Shown here piece by piece: positions 10,545 to 21,295 of a DNA stretch of 64,000 nucleotides (positions within the stretch are counted from its first letter, which is position 1; every line of letters starts with the position of its first letter). Under the pieces are notes generated by a model. That model was given only the letters and a program-made list of their open reading frames with translations. It had not been told where the DNA came from and searched no databases. Source of the DNA: Panicum virgatum (Eukaryota; Streptophyta; Magnoliopsida; Poales; Poaceae). The translations under genes were made by a program, and so were the position numbers. The stretch spans positions 1,674,001-1,738,000 of the forward strand of contig NC_053137.1 in the NCBI RefSeq assembly GCF_016808335.1, read 5' to 3'.

Positions 10545-11050
10545 TTGGCAAATTTTGTTGCAGACAGGATCAGTACTGATATAGCTGCACTATTTATTCA
10601 TGCTTGGGCTATGTTTTTTGACGGATCGGCTTGTGATGATGGATGCGGTATGGGAATTCTGTTGGTATCGCCCCGAGGGGCGACTTACTCTTTCTCCATC
10701 AGGATGACTGCCCCATGCACCAATAATTTGGTAGAATATGAAGCCGTTCGCAAAGGGATGGAACTACTCCTCGAAGCTGGTGCAGAAGCGGTGGAGATTT
10801 TTGGAGATTCAAAGCTGGTGATTTCTCAGCTCACGGAAGAATATAGATGTGAGAGCGAGGCTCTTTTTCCGATATGGATGCAGTGCCGTGAGTTGATGTC
10901 ACAATTCAGGTACATCAATTTGCATTGGATACGCAAGACTCTGAATAATGAAGCCAACGATTTGGCACAGATGGCTTCCGGGTACAGGGAAACAGCCGAT
11001 AGAGTCGATGTAGAGGTTCAATTTCTAGATCCCGAAGACTGGAGAGCCGA
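10545..11050 (+). pseudogene. Second, archaeal-type RNase H of the Tat element
   Basis: After the retroviral RNase H the same frame enters a second RNase H fold: FFDGSACDDGCGMGILLV (first Asp), NNLVEYEAV (Glu), IFGDSKLVISQL (Asp) and a C-terminal NNEANDLAQMASG region. All expected acidic positions are visible. A duplicated RNase H of this type is a hallmark of the Tat/Ogre group. The stretch is open, but it sits in a polyprotein that is interrupted on both sides. Confidence 0.8.
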
Positions 11051-12296
11051 TATCTTCAATTACTTGAAGGATTCGGCTCGGGCGGCACCCAGAAGGATAA
11101 GACTCAAGGCCATGAAGTATGTTCTGGTAGGGGATGACATGTTCTACAGGACCTTGGAAGGACTACTGCTTAAATGTCTGGGATCTTCAGAGTCAAATCG
11201 GCTCTTGCATGAGGTTCATGAAGGAGACTGTGGTACTCATCAATCGGCTCATAAGATGAAGTGGCTGATTAGGCGATTAGGTTATTACTGGCCCACTATG
11301 CTTGAAGATTGCTTCAAATATTACAAAGGATGCCAGGCATGTCAGAGGTTTGGCAAAATTCAGATAGTGCCAGCATCAGTAATGAATCCTATCGTCAAAC
11401 CGTGGCCATTCAGAGGTTGGGCATGGACATGATTGGTCAGATCAACCCGTCGTCTAGCAAGGGTCACCAATGGGTCTTAGCTGCTACAGATTATTTCACA
11501 AAGTGGGTAGAGGCAGTGCCCATGAGGTCAGTAGCATCAAGAGATGTGATCAGCTTTGTCAAAGAACACATCATCCACAGATTTGGAATTCCTCAAACTA
11601 TTACGACCGATGGAGGATCGGTCTTCATATCGGAGGAGTTTAGAAAGTTTGCCGATGACATGGGGATTAAGCTGATCAGATCATCTCCATATTATGCCCA
11701 AGCTAATGGACAGGCTGAAGCATCCAACCAGTGCCTCATCAAGCTCATAAAGAGAAAGATCGATGAATATCCTAGGCGCTGCCATGAGGTGTTGTCAGAA
11801 GCTTTGTGGGCATATCGTATTTCATGTCACGGGTCCACCAAGACATCGCCGTACCATTTAGTCTACGGCCAAGATGTTGTACTACCATGGGAGATCACGG
11901 CCGGATCAAAGGCGTGTTGAGTTTCAGAATCATTTATCTGCTGAACAGTATGCAGCCTTGATGAACGATAATGTGGAGGACCTGACAGAGCTAAGGCTTT
12001 GGTCGCTGGAGAAGATCAAGGAAAATAAGGCCAAAGTTGCTCACGCATACAACAAGAAGGTCAAGCCAAAGAATTTCCAGGTTGGAGACTTGGTTTGGGA
12101 GGCAGTATTGCCATTGGGAACTAAAGATAAAAAGTTTGGTAAATGGTCTCCAACTTGGCATGGGCCGTACAAGATCGATCAGGTTTTGCCTGGGAATGCA
12201 TACATGCTCGAGGAATTGGACGGCGTCAAGTTTCCTATTGCTGTCAATGGTCAACACCTCAAGAAGTATTTCCCGAGCATATGGGAAAGCAAGTAA
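11051..12296 (+). pseudogene. Tat integrase
   Basis: HHCC zinc domain (HEVHEGDCGTHQSAH to CQACQRFG, about 11,205-11,352), then the DDE core: GMDMIGQ, TTDGGSVF and ANGQAEASNQ supply the two Asp and the Glu regions. A one-base loss near 11,418 moves the frame, and a second shift near 11,905 moves it back. The C-terminal domain (VGDLVWEAVLP, WHGPYKID) runs to TAA at 12,294-12,296. No chromodomain is seen, as expected for Tat. Confidence 0.85.
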
Positions 12297-12333
12297 CAAG
12301 AGCCGATGAGATCCATGTGGCTGTACTGAGATA

Positions 12334-12488
12334 GGCCAACATGTTGAGTTGGCCAGTAACAAAAAAAAAAAGATGAAAGGCCAACACGTTGAGTTGGCCA
12401 GTAAAAAAAAGGAGATAGGCCAACACGTTGAGTTGGCCGGTAAAAAAAAATGAAAAAATAAATGAGAGGCCAACACGTTGAGTTGGCT
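12334..12488. repeat. Four tandem hairpins between convergent genes
   Basis: GGCCAAC and GTTGGCC arms separated by a 7-base loop (A-Y-GTTGA) occur at 12,334-12,354, 12,379-12,399, 12,418-12,438 and 12,468-12,488 (the last arm ends GGCT). A-rich spacers separate them, and one holds AATAAA. The array starts 38 bases after the pol stop and ends 116 bases before the antisense mobile-domain stop, so it sits exactly between two convergent coding regions. Confidence 0.85.
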
Positions 12489-12603
12489 AGTAAAAATACA
12501 TATGAGAAGCAAGATAGACGATGTGCGACCATCGACTTAAGATGTTTTTAACAGTCACAAGTTTCAGAATTAACAGGCAGTACTAATTGTTTCTTGAGCC
12601 TAT

Positions 12604-15568
12604 CTATTGGTTCAGGAATTCTTCTATGGCATGGATGGCTTTAGTGCGGACGATGTCTGCTCGTGCTACGATCGCTTCGTCATCCTTGTCATCGCCTGTA
12701 ACTATCTGCCGACTTAAGGTGCTGATCTCTGCAAACTCTGCTTGTATCTGCTCGGCTATTTCCTGGGTTTCTTGTTTGGAGTTTGCGATGGAAGCTTCCT
12801 CAGCCTGGATGAGTTTCTTGCTGGTACGAACCTTTTCTTCGAGTTCTGCCAGTTCTTTCTTCAGGAGGTCGAGTCGGTTCATATTGGCAGACACGTCAGC
12901 TTTGATATCTAGAGTTGCCTTCTTCTGGTTGAGGGCCTTGCACTTTTGAGCGATGTCAGCTTTCAGAGAAGCTTGAGTGCGACGTGCTTCTATTCTTTGT
13001 TGTGCTTTATTCACTTCTACCCGGAAGAATGGAAGATTGCTGGCTGGCCAAAGCTTGATTTGCAATGGCTCCGGGAGTTGGGATTCTATTTGCTCGAAGA
13101 TGTTCTTTATTTCACTGGAATCGCCAACTAGAGCAGTGAGTGGAGCAGATAGCAGATCCTTGATAAGATGAAGCTGATGTGCCAAATTAGCCGATTGCTG
13201 CATAGATGGTGTTTTTGCTCCAGGGGCAGTCAGACCCATTGATGCCGGGTCAAAAGAAAGCAAACCTGAAATATCAAAGCCCTATGGACATATATGAAGT
13301 TAGAGCAAGGTGCGTTTATGAAGCTATCGGCTGTTTCATAATTGGTTTTGTAATGTTACCTGTTCTGAAGAAGAAGTGTTGGGCAGTTCAAGAGCAATCG
13401 TCCTGTTAGAGCTTGTGTTGACATCAAGAACATCGACTGTATCAGCTTGTTCCTCGTTTGCCTCCATCAGTGCATCAGGAGTTGCAGCCATCTCATGTTG
13501 TACTGGACTTTCTACATTGGGGATGTCTTCAGCTGTGTCCTGGAACTAGAACTACAGTCAACCAGAGTACATGTGTGTGCAACAAAGAAGAAGTTTTGGG
13601 ATGATGAGTTACCTGGTTGGTGTTGGACTCTGATGGACTCGGGGAAGCCGGTACTGGTTTCTTGATGATTCGCCTCGTGATTATCTTCCTTTTCTTGGTC
13701 AAGATTCAGGGGGCAACGCTTGCAGGAGCTTCTTTTCGTCTGGAAGCCGACTGAAGTAAGTCTGGCTGAATAGTCATTATCATTTTCTTCATTGATGGTG
13801 ATCCTTTGCAGAAAAGTACATCAGGAGCAGTTGGAAGAAAGTGGAATGGCTCCACGTTGATGGTCATAGGTTCTGGACCATCCTGTTGCTGCTAACAGGA
13901 TGAGCAGGGTTGGTCAAGTAAAAGGAATGGATGATTTGGAAAGAGTAAAATGCATAAATTCAGTACCTCTTCCTCGGGGATTATGTATTCAGGATCAATT
14001 TGCTGCAGTCGAGGGCCTAGAGTTTTTCTGAAAGCATGGGTTTTCCACATTCCCCACCATGTGCTAAAATCGATCGATGAAGGATCAAAAGATAGATCGG
14101 CTGGTATTGGAATGTGGAGGTCATCGAACATGCTGTAGCATCTTGAACTGGTGAGACCGTCAGACAGATCGGCTCTGCTCCCCACCAAGTGGTGAATATG
14201 GAAGTGGGGAGGGACCTGTCCTAGGCCAAACTGTCGAGCTGCTATGACTGGTTGGTAAGTTTCGTAGCCTAGCTTGATAATTCTATTGGAGGTGCTCATG
14301 CCGGTAGGAAGGAAGCCAGGTCGGATCATTAAAGAATACAGATGCCGAGTGCTGTCGTCATCGGCAAAATTATCCAGTCTAAAGGCAGTTGGGTTTTCAA
14401 AGGATTCAGATTCAGTGAATGGGAAGTAGAGTGGATTGTCCAGTCCTTTGTAGAAGACTCTGAACTAGTTTGCTGCATCTGCTGAATTCAGTTTACTGCC
14501 AGGGAGACTAAATAAATCTTGGCCGTAGCTAGTACATCTAATTGGTTTGCCACTCTCATCAGGAAAGGAGTTCTTGGTCAGGCCTTGGAAGTTCGGAATC
14601 TGGTGCTGAAAGTATAGTTGTGCCCACAACTGAATAAACCACCAAGGGCCTCCAGTTCTCAGTTTCTTTTGGTTAAGCAAGTTAGATGTCATCAAATGGA
14701 GATATCTGTAGGTCTCACCAAGAAAAAGTTTGTCTAGGCCGATGTGATTGCCATGGGCCAGGTGGTAGGCCAAGGGAAGATAGTTCTTAGTTGGAGCTAA
14801 GAAAGGGCCACAGAAGATGAAGTGCTCTAGCCAAAGATTTAAGAAGGCTGTGTGTTCCTTCTCAGTCACTGGACCTTTTGTTTTCATGTGCTGATTCATG
14901 TAAGTACCCCAGTTTGTGCAGTTAGCCTTGGAAGAAAGTTTAAAGGGGACTTCTACCATTTTGTGGGCAGCTGGATTAGGAGATCCAATGTCTAGGCTAG
15001 TGATCATGGTGACATCTAGCAGAGTGGGAGTCATGGGTCCATGACCAAAGAGGAAACAGTTCAGGGCATCGGACCAGAAATAGCCGATAGTTTTCAGTAG
15101 ATTTTCATCTTTGTCAAGTGGAGACAATGATAAACTAAGTGCATCGGCTATGTTTAAATCCTGCCACAAGGGCATATGAGCTGTTGCTACTCTGCTATAC
15201 CATGTAATCCAGCTCTCAGGAGGATTAGGCCAGGCTCTTAAGCAGTCGGCCCAAAGGTTCAAATCGATGTTTTGACTCACGAAAGGTATCCTATTTGCTT
15301 CACAATAGATCAAATCTATGGGGTTTTCATGATTTCGTGGGCCGAGAAAGAAAGATTTTGGGTTGGAAGGATGCGGTAAAAGGATGTCTGACACCTGAAG
15401 TTCAGAAATTCAGAAATATGCATACGGTGTCAGGTTTTAGGATTTAAAGTTTCAGAAGCTTGCTAAGCTGAAGAAAACTAAAAGGATTAGGCTGAATATT
15501 ACCTTCAGGCCGCATATTGCCGCATCATCAACGGAAGGATTTGTTGTCTGAGCTGTAGAGTCTGCCAT
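12604..15568 (-). pseudogene. Antisense plant-mobile-domain gene of the Tat element (5 exons)
   Basis: Exons that join in phase 0, all with GT-AG borders: 15,568-15,503 (ATG start), 15,394-13,967, 13,891-13,613, 13,539-13,360 and 13,281-12,604 (stop at the 3' end). Total 877 codons with the stop. Exon 2 matches the aminotransferase-like plant mobile domain (PF10536): WITWYSRVA, GPMTPTLLDVTMITSLDIG, and the Trp-rich GGPWWFIQLWAQLYF. Exon 3 has a basic KKRKIITRRIIKK stretch, exon 4 is acidic, and exon 5 is a long coiled coil. Two in-frame nonsense codons, TAG 14,465-14,467 and TGA 13,706-13,708, make this copy a pseudogene. A TATA box lies upstream at 15,763-15,771. Antisense extra ORFs are known in the Tat lineage; the role of the protein is unknown. 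Confidence 0.8.
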
Positions 15569-15762
15569 GAGTCAGATCCGTTGACTTGGGGTTTGGTTGC
15601 TGTGGGTTCTGATTCGAATTCTGGATGCTTGAGGAGTCCTTGCTTGAATTTGTAGAGCTGGGTTTTCGAATTGTGCTCGGATTCAAGAGTTTGGTTCAAG
15701 GTGGAAGTGTTACTCTACTCTCGTGCGGGTTGCTTTTGGTTTGAATTTCGTCGGCCCTTGGA

Positions 15763-15771
15763 TATTTATAG
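15763..15771 (-). promoter_or_regulatory. TATA box of the antisense mobile-domain gene
   Basis: Minus-strand CTATAAATA, about 195 bases upstream of the ATG at 15,568, leaving room for a 5' UTR of about 165 bases. It is the only strong TATA on that strand in the interval. Confidence 0.6.
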
Positions 15772-15946
15772 AAGCTTGATGCGTTGCCATCAGCTTTTTG
15801 GAAAGTAAACAGATGCACGGAATTGAAGGAAATTCGATTTCATTAAAGGAAAGTTCATTACAAGGAAAGCCGATTGTTACAAAGGAATTAATCCTTCAGC
15901 TTTGTGATCCTACCCCTACGATGCTACTACTACTGTTCGTAGGTAC

Positions 15947-16585
15947 CTAGTACCTACGGCGCTTGGGGCTTCGGGCTGGCGCATCCTCACTGCCGTCGTC
16001 GTCGCTGTCGTCGTCGTCGTCATCATCGCTGCTGAAGGCGCTGCTGCCGCCTTCAGACCCGAAGTCACTCCAGCCGTCGCCGCCGCCGCTCTTCTCTTCC
16101 TCACTGTCCTCCTCGGAGGACCCGAGGAACCGAAAGGGCTTTCCGCCCATCGGCTCGTCGTCGTCGGAGGGGGAGTCGATCTCCTCTTCTGAGGAGGAAT
16201 CGACTCCGTCCGAAGAAGGGTCTTCCTCTTCGCTGTTTTCCTACTCCTCCTAGAACAGGAGCCGGAGGTCTTCTCCTTCAGTCATGGGCTCATCCTCCTC
16301 GGAGACGACCCCGAAGTCGAACTCCTCTGCATCCCAGTGCAGAGGAGCTAGCGCTTCATACGCCGCAGTTGGGTCCCACTCCGGCGTCGGCTCCCGACTC
16401 TCCGGAATGGAGTCGATGGAAGAAGCAGGAAGGGGGGAAGAAGAAGGAGAAGAGGTGGAAGAAGAGGAATCTCCAAAAGAGTTGGAGCCAGAGGAAGAAG
16501 AGATGGCCATGGCTGGTGAAGGATTGGGGTTTTCTGTGCTACTGGCTTTGGGAGGAAGAAGGAGTTCGCTGTGAAGAAGAGCCAA
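15947..16585 (-). pseudogene. Second antisense ORF of the Tat element, acidic Ser-rich protein
   Basis: Minus-strand frame of about 212 codons from ATG 16,585 (or the more likely ATG at 16,510) to TAG at 15,947. It is broken at 16,250 and again two codons on. The first half is Ser/Pro-rich with EPTPEWDPTAAYEAL and EEFDFGVVSEEDEP. The second half is a run of Glu, Asp and Ser ending in a basic SPKRRR tail that could act as a nuclear signal. No known domain. A TATA-like CTATTTAATC lies at about 16,597-16,606, which favours the downstream ATG. It is divergent from pol and parallel to the mobile-domain gene, and sits just inside the polypurine tract. Confidence 0.6.
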
Positions 16586-16751
16586 TTCGGGGTGAGATTA
16601 AATAGCGAAAAGATGGAAGACGGATCGGCAGTTTCACGTTCTACGAGGAGCCAGTTGCAGAGACGTTGCGTCTTCCTTGGTGGTTGCAGTGTGTTTAATG
16701 AGCATTAACGGGAAGATGAAGCGACGGATTGGTTTTGGAACTATCATTGCC

Positions 16752-16767
16752 AAAACCAGGGGGGCAT
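16752..16767 (+). promoter_or_regulatory. Polypurine tract of the Tat element
   Basis: CAAAACCAGGGGGGCA directly before the LTR start TGTGTTATCG; primer for plus-strand DNA synthesis. Confidence 0.75.
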
Positions 16768-17983
16768 GTGTTATCGCCGTAAATTAACAGGATTAATTTA
16801 TGGGCCGAAAGCAAGATGGGTTTAAAGCAGAAGATTGAAGAAGGCTTGTAAATCGGCTCCTGCGTGAGCGTTTGGGCCACATGGGCCACGTATCTTAGAT
16901 TTAGTTCAAGATTAAAGATAGAGTCCAATCGGGACAAGATTAGTTTAGATTGTTTCCCAAGTCTCCGGACTATAAATATGTACCCTATGTTATTCATGAA
17001 AAGGAGGGAACGTCATCACGTCTCACAAACAACAAACTCGGCGCATCGCCACCCCTAATCCTAGGGTTTCATCCAAGTAAGTGCCATGCTGCCCTGATCG
17101 TTCCATGCGATCAGGGCAGCATTGTTCTTGCTTTTACCTTGGCATTACTCGTACTGAAGCGTTTTTGATGGCGAGTAATGCTAGTTATCCTGATGTTCGT
17201 AGCATGACTTTTAGTAGATCTGTTATGCTTTGTTGCTTATCATCTACGAATATCATGTTGTCTTTACACGATCATGTTATCATCTTATACTAGCTCTTGT
17301 TGCATAGAGTTAGTTGCGTAAAGGCAACACCCTGCTTCTTTTATGTTTAGTAGATCTGATCTCTTATGGTTTGCTCTTATTCTTAAGAGTTGGCGTAATA
17401 TCTGTTAGATTAGGCCTTGCAAACGGGTTGGATGATCCGGTGGTGTATTAGATGCTTTATCTTAGCCTTAATAGGGATTGTTCCGGGAATTGACTCTTGC
17501 TAGTTCTTAGGCCTCTGTTTTGGGTTTTGGTTTAGTTATCTGTTACGTTCATTAGGCCCAGTCACGTGTAGGATGTTCCGATCTAGCAGTGAGGCTTTTA
17601 CCATCGTGGATGAGATTGATTAGATTTAACTGAAGCAGCTTTATAGTTATTTACTTTATTCATCAATATCTGGATAGATGCAGATCCGATCTGACACCGG
17701 GACTCGATCGGCTCTTTAAAGCCGATGCAAGAGTCGTCCCGGGGAACTGACCACGGCTCGGACTTATGTTTCCACGTGTTTGTGTATGCAGGCTAACCGT
17801 CGCAAGCACGTTCGCACCTTCCTGATCGGGTATAGGTCAGGTGGCACGCCCCGCGACTTCACAAGCCGCGGCGCGCACCGGAATTGCGGGCCGTCGACGA
17901 GGGAGCAGTGCCTGCCAGCGCCCCGGCAACCTCCCGGCTCTTCGTGTTGCCTGTCGCTGCTCGCCGGTGGGTTTCGACCGACA
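16768..17983 (+). mobile_element. 3' LTR of the Tat element
   Basis: About 1,216 bp from TGTGTTATCG to CGACCGACA. The left end is set by the polypurine tract; the right end by the return of host module R sequence at about 17,989. TATAAATA at 16,971-16,978 would start transcription. A 15-bp perfect hairpin lies at 17,086-17,122. The expected 5-bp target duplication at the right would be AGAGG, but no left partner exists because the 5' end is lost. Confidence 0.75.
17086..17122. repeat. Perfect 15-bp hairpin in the Tat LTR
   Basis: ATGCTGCCCTGATCG and its exact reverse complement flank a 7-base loop TTCCATG. It lies about 110 bases after the TATA box, so it falls in the transcribed leader. Confidence 0.85.
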
Positions 17984-18081
17984 AGAGGCAAATATTCAGA
18001 GTTACATCACATCTGAATAATCTATATCTGATGAGAAGCTTTTATATTTCTTCACATCTGAATTCAGTTATTACTGAAGTA

Positions 18082-18306
18082 CTCCCTCCGTGGTAGGTCG
18101 TTTGACTTTTTTGACCCAAGTTTGACCACTTATTTTATTCAAAAATTTATGCAAAATATCACTTCTTTCGTTGTCGTTTGCTTTATCAATACAAGATCTT
18201 CAAGAATGATTTAAAATTGGCAATGTTTGCATATATTTTTTGAATAAGACGAGTGGTCAAACTTAGGGTTAAAAGTCAAATGAACTACAATTTGGAATAG
18301 AAGTAG
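18082..18306. mobile_element. Stowaway-type MITE
   Basis: About 225 bp, starting CTCCCTCCGT after a TA and ending in a degraded copy of the terminus (GGAATAGAAGTAG) followed by TA. Long terminal inverted repeats are visible (GTTTGAC...AAGTTTGACCAC against GTGGTCAAACTT...GTCAAA). Non-coding. Confidence 0.8.
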
Positions 18307-18950
18307 TACGTACTATAATGTTCTCCATTAGAAAAACATAGCACATCAGTTGTTCTCTGATTCCATTTTGTGCGTTTTCTATGTTTGGTGCCCGTTGAAC
18401 CAAATTACACGACATGGAAAAATCTAGTGAGTCAATTTGACATCAGTCATACTAATAAATTGACCATGACTTGTATATTGGCTTCATTCTATTAGAAATT
18501 GCCAGTGATAAGCATCCAAGACTAATCCAAGTTCCTTGTCCACTATTGTGTGGATGAAATATTTTCAAACTTTTCTTCAAAAAAAATATTTTCAAACTGT
18601 GTATTTCATATCTCCACTTTCCTTTTTTCCCTTTCATTGATAGTTAATTACCACACTAACACCTCCATTTTCACATGACTTAACTCACCTCTTCGTCTTT
18701 TTTTCCACATAATGCATGTTGGCGTTGTTGGACTAATGTATTCAAATCGGTAATGAAGTGGAAACTCTCATCATTGACTTAAGGCGGACTTAATGACTAT
18801 AAAGGATACCCCTTGGAGAGACCAAAGCCAAACCCCTCACTATTGAAGTCGTCTAACGTGGCCATCACTTTAATTTTTTCTCTTGAAGTTCTCATCTTCC
18901 CTTCTTGCAGTAAGCAAGTTTACTCTCTAGAATAGCTGTCTACCTCCTCC
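18307..18950 (+). other. AT-rich upstream region of copy 2
   Basis: No gene seen. Low-complexity AT-rich DNA leading into the 5' UTR shared by the Rx-N-like copies (CTACCTCCTCCATG at about 18,940). Confidence 0.4.
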
Positions 18951-20578
18951 ATGTCATTCAAGTAAAGGTAGGCTCTTGCAGCTGCTAAGCTAAAACTTGC
19001 TTGTTATCTTAAGTTCATACATCTCATCTCTCATATATTTTTATATGTTATATTTTCTGAACAAGGAAGGAACACTGCTTGAACTCTAATGGCAGAGATA
19101 TCGGTTCTGCAGTTGTCCAAGAGACAGTTAGCCAAATCCTATCTGGTCTTGTTCAAAAATATGAGATGAAAGAGGAATTAATTTTCAGCAGAAACTTGGA
19201 GAGGCTAGAGATGGCACACATCAAGATGGAGGCTGCTCTTGAAACATCAGAAAAGTGGCAGGTTACTGATGGATCCTTGTTGCGTTGGCGTAGGAAGCTC
19301 AAGCGTGCTGCTCAAGAGTGTGATGACATGCTGCACAAATGCAAGCTGAGAATCCTAGAAAAGGAACAGATGGAACAGGAGGTGAGAAATTCCCCCTTCC
19401 TGACCGGATTGTGCATGCTGCCAAGTCATTTGCTCTCTCTATATTTAACCGCGACAACGGAATGTTGAGCAGATCTAATGTTCAAAGATTTGAGTGGTTT
19501 GCAGATGGTGCTACTGAGCTTCTAAGATTCATACAGTTTGGTGGCACACCATGCTGTCACATGCCCTTTGACTCCCTTGTTTAAAACCTTTTTGCAGGAA
19601 AGAAACTACATCATAAAATCATTCGGGGAAACAAATATCCTTCCTGTCAACTATTGTTGGAGCCCATCCGTACTTCAATGGATGGAACAAATGTTGTCTT
19701 GACATTTGTTCAGTACGATGGTACACCAGAGGGCCATATAGTATTTTGTTTGGTCATACAACTCTCAGAGAGTACAGATATATTTGGTATCGCACTTAGA
19801 TGCTTGCAGTTTTTTGCCCCTCATTTTAAATGTAATTTTGAAAATGTAAGGAATGAACTTACTCAACTGCCCGCTCAAGAATTCTCATGGGGGCCATCTA
19901 TTTACTCATCATACCATAAGAAACACTGGGACAAATTCATTAGCTTCGTGTTGCAGTGGGCTCGGCCAAACCCATTTTGTTGCAAGCAGCATGGTCAGCA
20001 TGAGGTTCAACGCTTTAGCAACCTAGACATGGCAGGAATATCAGAAGCTTTGCTAGAATCGGTAATTGTTTTTAATTTGTATTGTCAAGCCTCAATGTCC
20101 ATTTATTTACAGCAAGCAGAAGACCTCATTGTCTGAAGAGGATATGCTGTCAGCGAATAGGAGTTCTGAAATAGCAGCGATAGTCCACAAGGAGCAACAC
20201 TGCTTACATACAGACATTACCCTGGAACGGCTGGAAGACATTATGCTGCCAAAGGCAATAGATTACTTCCACCAGAATGCAGAAGCAATGGTTTACCAAA
20301 TGCTTTGGAAGTCTAAACATGGCTTTGCACTCATTCAGGTTGAGAAGCCATTCATGAGCACACGGAGATCAAGCATGAGAACAAAGAGAACTTTTGGGGC
20401 ATGACGAGGAGCTTATCAGGAATCAGATACGTGCCTGTCACATACTTGACTTATGGGTTACACATGCTCCTGTCCAGTTGCAAAGGTCCATTATGAACTG
20501 GAAGAAGAAAGAAAAGGAAATTCTGTTAGCAGCACCACAGCTACACTTGAAATTCTAAATAATGTAACTTGGATGTAA
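18950..20578 (+). pseudogene. Rx-N-like family pseudogene, copy 2
   Basis: Its 5' UTR begins with a GTAGGCTCTTGCAGCTGCTAAGC block shared in part with copies 3 and 4. The ancestral ATG is at 19,089-19,091, but a one-base deletion just after it throws the frame off. A second one-base loss near 19,400 shifts again, TAA at 19,582 interrupts, and the region corresponding to SLQDSPYLKAG of copy 3 is deleted near 20,110. The ancestral stop would be TAA 20,576-20,578. The N-terminus still shows VVQETVSQILSGL and LERLEMAHIKMEAALETSE, the middle RFEWFADGATELLRFIQFGG, and the end LERLEDIMLPKAIDYF, all collinear with copy 3. A dead tandem duplicate. Confidence 0.8.
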
Positions 20579-20940
20579 AAGAACAAAACAATGAAGGACT
20601 CGAAATAGCATAAATAAAAACAACCACAACAGACGGGATCTAGAAGTCCTATATATGTTCTACATTAGGAACTTGTGCTACTGTAGCAGGTCACTTGTTC
20701 ATGGTTTCAATTTATGTGCCTTGCATGTTTGATGTTGTTTGGTTCTGACCAGTTTAGTATACGCTGAGGATAACTCAATCTTACTATTACTAATTGAGGC
20801 TCCCTTAAAGCCTCCTCAAGAAACCACCTAGAATTCTAAATGGACAGTATAAAAAATAGAGAAATTCTCACAAAAATCAGGAATATCCGGCCATCAATCT
20901 GACAACTCTAATCATAATAGTCATTCGATCTGTTATCTTT
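20579..20940 (+). other. 3' flank of copy 2
   Basis: AT-rich, no gene. It does not obviously share the 3' flank of copies 1 and 3. Confidence 0.35.
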
Positions 20941-20944
20941 CCGA

Positions 20945-21170
20945 ATCAATTACCCACATCGGCCATTATGAAAATAGACTAAAGTAACCCCTGAACATGT
21001 ATCTAAATTACCCACATATGACATTATAAAAAAATCTAAAGTAGCCCCTAGTCGTCGTGTAAATTACCCACCTATGCCACTATAAAAATAATCTAAAATA
21101 ACCCCTAAACTTGCATATAAATTATCTAATTATGTTATTGTTAAATGTTAAAGTAATCTCTAAAACAAAA
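20945..21170 (+). repeat. Four-unit AT-rich tandem repeat, about 57 bp
   Basis: Units begin with AAATTACCCAC-like sequence at about 20,948, 21,005, 21,061 and 21,119 (periods 57, 56, 58). Each holds an ATNACATTATAAAA-like core and a TAAAGTARCCCCTA-like end. The block is bracketed by an imperfect direct repeat, CAACTCTAATCATAATRG, at about 20,901 and 21,198. Non-coding. Confidence 0.7.
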
Positions 21171-21295
21171 ATTAGAAACATCCGACCATCATTCTGGCAA
21201 CTCTAATCATAATGGCATGTTATCTTTAAGTTCTCATCTTCCCTTGCACTAAGCAGGTTTACTATATAGAGTAGTACACTGGATAGCTGTCTACC

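Larger units (their letters stand above)
6018..17983 (+). mobile_element. 5'-truncated Tat-lineage Ty3/gypsy retrotransposon
   Basis: Order on the plus strand: gag, protease, reverse transcriptase, RNase H, a second archaeal-type RNase H, integrase. Then come two antisense accessory genes, a polypurine tract and the 3' LTR. The second RNase H and the antisense accessory ORFs mark the Tat/Ogre/Retand lineage. The 5' LTR, primer-binding site and start of gag are missing; the left edge falls at the inverted repeat ending at 6,017. Host sequence (module R tail) resumes at about 17,989. Many stops and two frameshifts show it is dead; pol reading is described piece by piece below. Confidence 0.85.

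Noticed and set aside
12334..12488. CRISPR-like array
   Set aside because: The repeats are hairpins with short A-rich spacers in a plant retrotransposon; no spacers of constant length and no cas genes.
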